This document shows positions 55,538 to 64,000 of a stretch of DNA of 64,000 bases, one piece after another. Made by a program: the position numbers and the translations under genes. The stretch spans positions 4,538,501 through 4,602,500 of the forward strand of contig NC_090697.1 in assembly GCF_040954835.1 (NCBI RefSeq), given 5' to 3'. The notes under the pieces were generated by a model that did no database searches, had not been told where the DNA came from, and worked only from the letters and a program-made list of their open reading frames with translations. How positions within the stretch are numbered: the first letter of the stretch is position 1; every line of letters starts with the position of its first letter. Source of the stretch: Lepisosteus oculatus. Its lineage: Eukaryota > Chordata > Actinopteri > Semionotiformes > Lepisosteidae.

Positions 55538-57059
55538 GAAGTAAATATAATGTTTCATTGTAGTGTCATGGAAAATGAACTTAATAGAAAATGGATCTTA
55601 AGATGGCGCAGTTCCATGGTGACGTCTCGCGTGTAGCTCTCAAATGAATCCATTACTAAACAATGCTTGCAGTTTCTAATTTTGGCTTGTGGCTCTAAAT
55701 ACATGAAGAAACTACATTACCCAATACCCCAGACATTAAGTAATGCATGGGTGATGCAGTGGTAGAATTCTTGGCCGCTAGACAGGAACCCTGGGCTCCT
55801 GGCCATTGTGCAAGCTGTAGTTGCCTTGGCAAATTAACCCCATTCAGGATAATAAAGACTGTCTTTAAAATAAATATATTAAATAAAATGTATACTACAT
55901 ATTGACATTTTTGTTCATTATTAAAACCACAGCTTGTTAAATATTAAATTAATATTAATGAATATAGTAATAACTAAATAATAAACTTAATCACCAACCA
56001 AAATTGCAATTGGTTTAAATAATAAAATACAATTTATCAGAATTTAATTTAATTTAAAACAATCTTTGATTCATAGTAGTTTTTAATAAGTAAAATATAT
56101 AAATTGTGGGATTCAAAAGCATGTCCTTACAGTGAAAAGCAGGGCGCATAAACTTTTTGCATTGATGGAGAAGTAGCAAATGTGAGAATCCTGCCATAGG
56201 AGGAGAATTTTTTTTACAAAATTACAAAATGACTATACAGTAGGTGTAAGCAAGTTCATAATGCGAGAATTACTATTCCTACAGTACGTACAGTATGCAA
56301 AACACCTGACCATATAATAAGAATAATAATAATTGCTTACACTTATATAGTGCTTTTCTGGACACTCCACTCAAAGCACTTTACAGGTAATGGGGATCCC
56401 CTCCACCACCACCAATGTGCAGCATCCACCTGGATATAAAGCTTTCAGTGCTTTCTTTGTGTATATCCTAATCGCAGTGGGGGTGTGTGTGGGAAGGTTT
56501 AAGCTGCAATTGAATTTGTATTCTTCACACCACACAGCAGCCACAAATAAATAAAAATTAAACTTTTTTTTTCTTCTGATCATAAATGTAAAAAATTGTC
56601 ATGTTTCACTTCCCTGTGTAACAATCATGATGTTTCCGAAATATGAAGCTTAATGTTTTTTAAATTTGCTACCAATACATTTATGAGCACGGTTAACAAT
56701 ATTAATTTATTGATATAAATATATGTATTTAGCTAGTTGTATCAGGGTATTAATTTTATATATCACAGTATTTAAATGTTCAATTCAAATTCATGTTCTC
56801 ATAGAGGGGTATGTCAAATGTTTCCAAAACATCCGCTTGTGATATTTTAGCTGCTTAGTTACACTATTCCAAATTAATATTACTATCAAATGGTATTAAA
56901 TCAGTACAACTTTCTTTTACAATAACACCAAGTTGTGTTCTTACTAGGTATTCTTATAAAACGATAAAACGTTATAACTTTTTATGAAGTACAGTACATA
57001 AACTTTATAATGTTAGAATAAGCGCGTTAAAACCATAACACACTGTAAGTCACCAAGTT
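55538..57059. other. intergenic with a SINE tail at 56318-56437 (minus strand)
   Basis: The SINE tail (GCTTTTCTGGACACTCCAC, AAAGCACTTTACAGG, GGATCCCCTCCACCACCAC) is the reverse complement of the 5S-type SINE tail at 3640-3740. The rest is AT-rich with no gene recognised. Confidence 0.6.
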
Positions 57060-57628
57060 AAAAATATTTATAGAGAAGGTAGAATACTGTTGTGTACTTT
57101 TTTATATTTAGCTACCACTGCCATCTACTGTGTGTACATTAGGTATGTATTATGTTATACTACTGTTTTTATTCTCAGCTACCAAAATGTACCTTTAGAT
57201 TTTTTCTATGTGGATGTGAACTTGAAAGAGGCACATCACATTCACAAACTACAGTATAGTAATAAACTATTTTTATATATCCAACTGAACAAACCTGCTT
57301 GCATAAAATATACCTACTGTTTAATCAGTTTAATATTTAACATGCTGTAATACACAGTTTAAAATGATTAAACGTCTAAACAGTATACAACTTCAATTCT
57401 GTAATTGGAAAAAGATTCTCCCTCAGCAATGACCGCGATTTGAAACCAGGCATTTTCTGGTGACAGCCCAAATGCTCCACGCCAAATTAAGCTTTCGCTG
57501 TTCTACCTGGTGGTTTTACAAAGTAGCACAGCCCAACAACTGAGTATTTAAAAAAACTACGTTACACCGCAGACATTGAACTGCAAACTACTGCACTATC
57601 CCCTGCGCATTCTGAATGGCTGGATCTG
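57060..57628 (-). repeat. old R1 copy, reverse orientation
   Basis: It ends GCATTCTGAATGGCTGGATCTG followed by TA at 57629-57630 in weakened form. The interior has TTCTCAGCTACCAAAATG and a tRNA-like patch at 57415-57540 that is the reverse complement of 42940-43045 (TCCCTCAGCAATGACCGCG, TTTTCTGGTGACAGCCCAAA, CCTGGTGGTTTTACAAAG). Confidence 0.55.
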
Positions 57629-57639
57629 TACAACACACA

Positions 57640-58075
57640 AGTTACACTATGTACAAACTTTCACACAGGTGTCCCAGAGGCCTAACATCCTAACTACTAA
57701 AAAAAACAGACTGTTACCAAGAGTTCAAACTCTTGTACAATGACTACAAGAGCCAAAATAAGAGAAGCTGGCTTCTGACCTAAATAGAATACGACCTGCA
57801 GTTAAATCTCTCTCTGAACCCAGAAGCCACCAAATGAATGAATCTCCCTATTCTAAAAATATATCTTCTTACTGGGAAAAGCCATTTGTAACTGGTAGAT
57901 TCTTTGATTCTTTATACAGGAAATCAGAGTTCCCTAAAACCACAGAATAGCAAGCTCTCTTAACAAGGTTTAAATACTTAGATCCACTACATCTCACCAA
58001 ACATCCCCTTGATTTGAAGCTGTTGACACAAACATGGTTCCCCATTGTATCTATAGGTTCACTTCATAACACATA
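57640..58075 (-). repeat. diverged R2 copy
   Basis: ACACACAAGTTACACTATGT, CCAGAGGCCTAACATCCTAA and GCAGTTAAATCTCTCTCTG match the R2 copy at 9500-9680 at low identity. Confidence 0.4.
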
Positions 58076-58278
58076 ATTATCTTTTTCCTTCATTAATTCA
58101 GATACCCTATTTAATGTATTTTATAATATATGGTTTAGCGTAAAGTTCCATCTTGTTTATAGTCTTTTTATGTTTAATCTCACTGCACTCTGAGGATGTG
58201 GGCTGCACTCTAGGCTCCACACATAACCCCAGGACAACAGGTGTCATTAGAAAAACAGAACACTCATCCACGCTTACT

Positions 58279-58314
58279 AGCACCAGGAGGGGCCAGTAAG
58301 AATTTATATAAATG
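58279..58314 (+). promoter_or_regulatory. TAAR promoter block
   Basis: AGCACCAGGAGGGGCCAGTA then TTTATATAAATG, TATA box at about 58305-58312, about 150 bp before the ATG. A second conserved block (58160-58225, TTTAATCTCACTGCACTCTG) lies upstream and is shared with 4462-4525. Confidence 0.7.
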
Positions 58315-58461
58315 TCATACTAACATGAAATGTTTTACAGACGCTGGTAGAAGTCAAAGATATCAGTGCTGTTCTAATTATTATAGACAGAGTCTATGTT
58401 TTTTTAATATCTGAATTATGATATTTTAAGTATACATAAGTAAACATTATTATACATTTCA

Positions 58462-59481
58462 ATGGAAGTTACAGAATTTGAACCAGTGCAGTATTGTTTT
58501 CAGACTTACAACTCATCCTGTACTAAGGAAGTGCGATCTCCAGCTGTGTATGTAGTGATGTATATTTCTGCAGTGGCAGTGATGATGCTGACAGTGTGTG
58601 GAAACCTGGTGGTGATCATCTCTATCTCTCACTTCAAGCAGCTCCACACACCAACTAACTTCCTCGTGCTCTCTCTGGCTGTAGCAGACTTACTAATAGG
58701 AATAATTGTGATGCCTTTCCAATTAATCGTGCTAATAGAAACATGTTGGTATTTTGGAGACATATTTTGCATTATTTACAAAACATTTCACTCTGTGCTC
58801 ACTTCTGTTTCTGTTAATAATGTTGCATGCATATCGATTGATCGTTATTTTGCTGTTTGTTACCCCTTCATTTATTCTACTAAACTAATAACTAACATAA
58901 CATGGTCAATTATTTTATTTAATTGGTTTTTTTCACTGCTATACAATTTGGCTCTTGTTTATTTTAATGGAAATATTAGTAGTGCTGAACTCAATACTTG
59001 TCTAGGAGACTGTTTGTTTGTAATGAGTGAAATATGGGGAATAGTAGATTTAATAATTGTATTTATCCTGCCTTGTTCTGTAATGGTTGCCCTCTATGTG
59101 AACATTTTTGTAGTAGCTAGAAGACATGCAAAATTAATCAACTGTGTTACAGCACACGATAATTCTGCAAATGAAAAAAAAAGTAAACTAACTACAACGT
59201 CTGAAAGAAAAGCTGCTAAAACATTAGGGATTGTAGTTTTTGTTTTTCTCTTGTGTTTGGTGCCATATTATATCTGCAGTATTGTTTATGAAAAAGTTAA
59301 TATTTCTTCTTCTTCTGTAGTTATTAATTTTCTGTGTTGGCTGATGTTTTTTAATTCTTCTATCAATCCCATTATTTATGCTCTGTTTTACTCCTGGTTT
59401 CAGAAATCAGTTAAATTAATTGTAACATTGAAGATTTTTAACACAGCATCATCTTTGATCAACCTGTTTCCAGAAAAATAG
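58462..59481 (+). CDS. TAAR, intact, 339 aa
   Basis: A single-exon olfactory amine-type GPCR and the intact member of the SD2 pair. Landmarks: YNSSC glycosylation site (residue 17), N1.50 in VCGNLV, D2.50 in AVADL, TM3 cysteine C103, His110 at 3.32, DRY (127-129), Asp196 at 5.42 (GIVDLIIVFILP), P204, FLLCLVPYYIC in TM6 (Trp6.48 replaced by Leu, Pro6.50 kept), and NPIIYALFYSWFQKS in TM7. The start at 58462 matches that of the other MEV-type receptors and follows the promoter block. The locus at 4767 is its broken paralogue. Confidence 0.95.
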   Translation: MEVTEFEPVQYCFQTYNSSCTKEVRSPAVYVVMYISAVAVMMLTVCGNLVVIISISHFKQLHTPTNFLVLSLAVADLLIGIIVMPFQLIVLIETCWYFGDIFCIIYKTFHSVLTSVSVNNVACISIDRYFAVCYPFIYSTKLITNITWSIILFNWFFSLLYNLALVYFNGNISSAELNTCLGDCLFVMSEIWGIVDLIIVFILPCSVMVALYVNIFVVARRHAKLINCVTAHDNSANEKKSKLTTTSERKAAKTLGIVVFVFLLCLVPYYICSIVYEKVNISSSSVVINFLCWLMFFNSSINPIIYALFYSWFQKSVKLIVTLKIFNTASSLINLFPEK

Positions 59482-60612
59482 CAACTTAATCTGTGGCCGA
59501 AAACCTCAAGTACTGTATATGAATTTTCTTGCTCCAGAAAACACACCAGCTATTTTTGCTGTTGTTGATTTAGTGGATTTTTTATCATTTGATTGTATTT
59601 TAGATATTCATCATACATCCCACGGCACTGTGGTAAAACCAAAATTATTCATATTGTAAAAAACATACTCAAACGTTATTTTTCTATATTCTGGAAAAGA
59701 AAGTTTCAAATAATCATTTCTGACATCTAATAATGTTATAAATGTGCAGCAAATGCTAAGAGAATTCTCCGAATGGAGGAAGAGAGCTGAAGTTTTAAAC
59801 AGAAAATTGAAACAGCTGAGTATAGTAACATGATGTGTCTCCGTGTTATGCAGTATTTTCACAATGAGATGGCTTTTTACAGCAAGATGAGACACTCCAT
59901 AGGCCAGAGTACTGCAGGTCTGCCAGTTGTTTTAGTATTAACATCTATTTCTGATCTGATTGTTTTTTAAGGTAATTTGACTGTAATATATTTTAGAGAG
60001 GTATTTGTTCTGCAAGGAATGCAGTTGCCCTTTAATGTTTTAGAAATTGACTCTGGAGAACAGGTCTTCAAAATCATGTGAACTATATTAATAGTCACGA
60101 GATCTGCCTTTTCAATTGTCTTTTTTTATTATTCTGTTTATTGAAGTCAATATTCCACTAGGAATCACATTGCAAACAATAGTTATTTGGGGTGATGGAG
60201 TTTGCAGTTTTATTTAAAAACAAATGTTATGTACTGCAGTACTTCATTTTCAGCTGTGTAAATATCACAAGTTCTACTTCTCAAAACCTCTGTTTTGTTT
60301 ACTTACTGTAATATCTGTTATTCAATATTAAAAATCAATGTGCTCAAAAACAATGCTGTAAAGTAACCAAGTCAATAAAATGTTTATAAAAGGAAATGTT
60401 TGATTGTTATTTTACCAGATTTCAAAGGTACTGCGGTAATAATGTAGGAGCTGTAATATTTTTAATAGGCTTTGTATTAAGGTGTTGTCTTCCTTTCTGT
60501 TCATGCAAAATATTCAATTAGGTTTGTTTTTATTTTCTATTAAATGAAAAAAAAAAGTATTTATTTATACCATGGTTGTGAAATTCAGTGATGACTATTT
60601 GTCTTGTGTAAT
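59482..60612. other. 3' flank of the 58462 gene (SD2)
   Basis: AT-rich non-coding DNA alignable to 8447-9385 and 10165-10317. At 59513-59517 an extra CTGTA is present relative to 8479. No gene recognised. Confidence 0.55.
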
Positions 60613-60615
60613 TTG

Positions 60616-60728
60616 TTGCAAAGCAACAAGTAATAGGTTTATTCAATGCTGAAACGAGAAGAAAGAAAAACTTTTCGGCCGTGGAGCATTCTTCAGGTGT
60701 GTGACGCAGCTATCCACCTGAACTTTGT
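60616..60728. mobile_element. PLE 3' end with internal inversion
   Basis: 60616-60703 is the reverse complement of the PLE tail (AATAGGTTTATTCAATGCTG, CTTTTCGGCCGTGGAGC). The last 25 bases (GTGACGCAGCTATCCACCTG) are in forward orientation and correspond to 6604-6621. The SD2 paralogue lacks the insertion. Confidence 0.8.
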
Positions 60729-61131
60729 TTTTTTCTCAATATACAGTGGTGTGAAAAAGTGTTTGCCCCCTTCCTGATTTCTTATTTTTTTGCATGTTTG
60801 TCACACTGAAATGTTTCAGATCATCAAACAAATTGAAATATTAGACAAAGATAACACAAGTAAACACAAAATGCAGTTTTTAAATGAAAGTTTTTATTAT
60901 TAAGGGGAAAAAAAATCCAAACCTACATGGCCCTGTGTGAAAAAGTGATTGCCCCCCCTGTTAAAACAGAAATCAACTGTGGTTTATCACATCTTTGGAA
61001 AGCTGAGTTCAATTCCTCTAGCCACACCCAGGCCTGATTACTGCCACACCTGTTCTCAATCAAGAAATCACTTAAATAGGACCTGCCTGACAAAGTGAAG
61101 TAGACCAAAAGATCCTCAAAAGCTAGACATC

Positions 61132-62763
61132 ATGCTGCGATCTAAACAAATTCAGGAACAAATGAGAAACAGAGTAATTGAGATTTATCAGTCAGGAAAA
61201 GGTTATAAAGCCATTTCTAAAGCTCTGGGACTCCAGCGAACCACAGTGAGAGCCATTATCCACAAATGGCGAAAACATGGAACAGTGGTGAACCTTCCCA
61301 GGAGTGGCCGGCCGACCAAAATTACCCCAAGAGTGCAGCGACGGCTCATCCAAGAGGTCAGAAAAAAACCCACAACAACATCCACAGAACTGCAGGCTTC
61401 ACTTGCCTCAGTTAAGGTCAGTTTTAATGACTCCACCATAAGAAAGAGAATGGGCAAAAATGGCCTGCATGACAGAGTTCCAAGACGAAAACCACTGCTG
61501 AGCAAAAAGAACATAAAGGCTCGTCTCAGTTTTGCCAGAAAACTTCTTGATAATCCCCAAGACTTTTGGGGAAAATACTCTGTGGACTGACGAGACAAAA
61601 GTTTTTTTTGGAAGGTGTGTGTCCCATTACATCTGGCATAAAAGTAACTGTCATGATTATAGTCCCCCCTCCTTAAGGGTGCTCCAGCCCTTTCACTCTA
61701 GACTTTATTCGGTGCACCTGTTTCCCATTCCCAGCCCACCTTAAAAGCCAGGCGCTGACGCTCTTCCGGGCTCTGCAGCTGATTTCCATATCGTGCGAGT
61801 CTGGGACCTGGAAGCACCTGGTCCCGTTAAGGTTTTAATCTCGGTTCCCGTTCCTGTTCCCTGTCCGCCGGTTCCGACCCAGCCGTCGTGTTTTAATTTC
61901 TTTGTTCTGATGGATCTCCTGGTTTTGGACTTACTCATGTGTTTTTGGATACTCTAAGGACTTCTCTCTCGGATTGTTCGCCTCGGCCACACCTCCCCCG
62001 TGCACCAGCGCACCTTGGACACGCCCCCCTGTCTTCAGCCCCGTATTCCTGCATGACGTTTCCCCAGTGTTTCCCCACTCCGTCGGACTGTGTCGTCCGC
62101 ATAGGGCCCGGAAAGAACTGTTCGTTACAGAATGCAGAGCCCGGATGAGCGTCAGCGCCTGGTGTTTAAGGTGGGCTGGGAATGGGAAACAGGTGCACCG
62201 AATAAAGTCTAGAGTGAAAGGGCTGGAGCACCCTTAAGGAGGGGGGACTATAATCGTGACAGTAACAGCATTTCGGAAAAGGAACATCATACCAACAGAA
62301 TAATATGATGGTGGTAGTGTGATGATCTGGGGCTGTTTTGCTGCTTCAGGACATGGAAGACTTGCTGTAGTAAATGGAACCATGAATTCTGCTGTCTACC
62401 AAAAAATCCTGAAGGAGAATGTCAGGCCATCTGTTCGTGACCTCAAGCTGAAGAGCACTTGGGTTCTGCAGCAGGACAATGATCCAAAACACACCAGCAA
62501 GTCCACCTCTGAATGGCTTAAGAAAAACAAAATGAAGACTTTGGAGTGGCCTAGTCAAAGTCCTGACCTGAATCCGATTGAGATGGTGTGGCATGACCTT
62601 AAAAAGCGGTTAAGGCTCGAAAACCCTCCAATTTGGCTGAATTACAACAATTCTTCAAAGATGAGTGGGCCAAAATTCCTCCACAGCGCTGTAAAAGACT
62701 CATTGCCAGTTATCGCAAACGCTTGATTGCAGTTGTTGCTGCTAAGGTTGGCCCAACCAGTTA
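61132..62763 (+). pseudogene. Tc1 transposase, interrupted
   Basis: The N-terminal part has the paired-type helix-turn-helix (YKAISKALGLQRTTVRAII, HKWRKHGTVVNLPRSGRPTK). The catalytic triad is DD34E: first Asp in LWTDETKV (about 61578-61600, reached only after a 1-base frameshift near 61570), second Asp in QQDNDPKHTSK (about 62474), Glu in SPDLNPIEMVWHDL (about 62580). A 613-bp insertion splits the gene between the first two, and the C terminus is in a different frame (RLIASYRKRLIA-type end near 62700). The protein cannot be made from this copy. Confidence 0.93.
61649..62261. mobile_element. 613-bp fold-back insert in the Tc1 transposase
   Basis: Inverted terminal repeats of about 130 bp (61649-61780 and 62127-62261; ends TGTCATGATTATAGTC and GACTATAATCGTGACA) enclose about 350 bp without a gene. 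A 5-bp duplication GTAAC flanks it (61644-61648 and 62262-62266). TG...CA ends with a 5-bp duplication are typical of LTR-type integration, so it may be a rearranged LTR fossil. The long inverted arms would also fit a fold-back DNA element. Confidence 0.75.
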
Positions 62764-62983
62764 TTAGGTTTAGGGGGCAGTCACTTTTTCACACAGGGCC
62801 ATGTAGGTTTGGATTTTTTTTCCCTTAATAATAACTTTCATTTAAAAACTGCATTTTGTGTTTACCTGTGTTGTCTTTGTCTAATATTACAATTTGTTTG
62901 ATGATCTGAAACATTTCAGTGTGACAAACATGCAAAAAAATAAGAAATCAGGAAGGGGGCAAAGACTTTTTCACACCACTGTA

Positions 62984-63700
62984 TAACATGCTCTCCAGTG
63001 GATCAACTGTGTCTGGTTCGCGCATTATCTTGGACTGTCTCTATAACAGCATGAGGGAACGCTCTCAGGAGAGAGCTAGCCTGGCACACAGCACATTCCT
63101 TCACCTGTGGCAGAACACCCAAACCCAATCGCACAACCCAACAGGGCCCCCGATTCCTCCGATCATAGTATCTCTTCTGCTAGACCTCAGCAGTGTATGC
63201 ATGTGCAGTGGGAACAGCTGCAGGAGGTCCTGTGACTGGCCTGTGTGGAGGTCTGCACCATCTTGGACACTCTGAGTGACCTCTGACTTACCCTGACTTA
63301 CAAACACCATCCTATGAAGTGAAGGACCAGGATGCCTGCCCACCAGGCGGAGGTGGGAGAGCAGAAGGGAATGGAGTCTCCTCACAGAGCAATGGCGGCG
63401 GCAGGTGGAAGAGTGCGGTTTTGCTGGTCGACACCAGCAGCAAAACCACGCTTTCCTTCTGCTCTTCCATCTCTGTCCACTGGTGCTACGTCCCACTTCA
63501 GCATGAGATGACTGTAAGACTCAAAGACAGCATGTAATGGAAAGTTACTATGAAAGTGTTTTATCCTAAAAATGTTGTTTACGGGCAGAGCTGTGCTGCA
63601 GAAGCAGCTGGATACTTACCACAAGTACTTGGAAGTGATCATACAGCAGAGAAGAACCTGAGATGGGACAAATGCTGTGACACCATTTATAAAAAAAAGG
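62984..63700. other. SD2-conserved distal block, function unknown
   Basis: Counterpart of 10330-10735. It has about 190 bp more between CCAGTGGATCA and GACCTCAGCAGTG than copy A. Short frames on both strands are partly conserved in peptide (HTGQSQDxLQxFPLHMHxLL on the minus strand), but I do not recognise a protein. Confidence 0.4.
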
Positions 63701-63917
63701 TTAATAGAGACTCTTTTGTCTTAAGAAACTGGGCTCTTTTAGGGTAGAAAAACTTACTTTACTATATTAAAATTATTCTACAAGTCATTTATTAAAAGCA
63801 TCCTAACATACTGTTTCACTTGTTGGTTTGATAACAACAGCACCATTAATTGCAATAGGTTGTGAAAATTGCCATATAGCCATCATGACTGCTCATCCCA
63901 TAAAGGTTCAATGGGAA

Positions 63918-64000
63918 TTCAATTCAAGCTTTATTATCCTCTGGGGGAAATACTGTATGTTTTACAGCACAGTCCAATACAACAATACAACAAGGAAGAC
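63918..64000 (-). mobile_element. LINE 3' tail, runs off the window
   Basis: AATTCAATTCAAGCTTTATT followed by ATCCTCTGGGGGAAATAC is the reverse complement of a CR1/L2-group 3' end (AATAAAGC then GAATTGAATT). The element continues beyond 64000. Confidence 0.6.

Larger units (their letters stand above)
60744..62981 (+). mobile_element. Tc1-type DNA transposon with long terminal inverted repeats
   Basis: The ends CAGTGGTGTGAAAAAGTG and CTTTTTCACACCACTG are flanked by TA duplications (60742-60743 and 62982-62983). The inverted repeats are about 210-220 bp, with an inner repeat of the terminal motif (GTGTGAAAAAGTGATTGCCC near 60935), the IR/DR layout of this family. Without the 613-bp insert at 61649-62261 the element would be about 1.6 kb, the normal size. 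SD2 copy A is the empty site. Confidence 0.95.
58130..63700 (+). repeat. segmental duplication SD2, copy B
   Basis: Counterpart of about 4440-10735. Copy A shows the unoccupied sites of both insertions found here: at the PLE tail (10317, TGTGATTTGTTTTTC) and at the Tc1 element (10325-10335, CAATATATAAGC). Confidence 0.85.

Overview
The window is nuclear DNA of a vertebrate, most likely a ray-finned fish. Its only clear host genes are single-exon trace amine-associated receptor (TAAR)-type olfactory GPCRs. They sit among fish-typical repeats: 5S-rRNA-derived SINEs, tRNA SINEs, CR1/L2/Rex1-group LINEs, a Penelope-like element (PLE), a Tc1 transposon and short LTR-type fossils. I cannot name the species from the sequence alone.

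There are eight TAAR loci. Five are intact: 16333-17361(+), 27260-28282(-), 35543-36571(-), 50352-51380(+) and 58462-59481(+). Three are broken: about 4767-8446(+), 18566-19430(+) and 52614-53590(+). All intact copies lack the classical amine-binding Asp3.32 in TM3 and carry an Asp at 5.42 in TM5, the pattern of the non-classical amine-receptor clade described in teleosts. A shared promoter block (CAGGAGG-rich motif, then TATAAA about 20 bp later, 150-190 bp before the ATG) lies upstream of the five intact genes and one pseudogene.

The cluster grew by two segmental duplications inside the window. SD1 pairs 13694-19560 with about 47690-53721 (one intact gene plus one pseudogene each, offset about 34 kb). 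SD2 pairs about 4440-10735 with about 58130-63700 (one TAAR each). In SD2 the 5' copy was broken by a PLE and a LINE insertion, while the 3' copy kept an intact gene but received a PLE tail and a Tc1 element downstream. The paralogous copies serve as empty sites for several insertions.

Between the genes lie a dispersed family here called R1 (TA-flanked ends beginning CAGATGCAGCC, long inverted arms), a 3.8-kb minisatellite of 50-bp units at 38.77-42.6 kb, an inverted repeat next to it, and two further unclassified repeats (R2, R3). The 7-mers TACAGTA/TACTGTA occur about 70 times. In two good paralogue comparisons they are exact 5-bp CAGTA insertions after TA, which is what Tc1/mariner excision leaves. 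One such scar lies inside a TAAR pseudogene.
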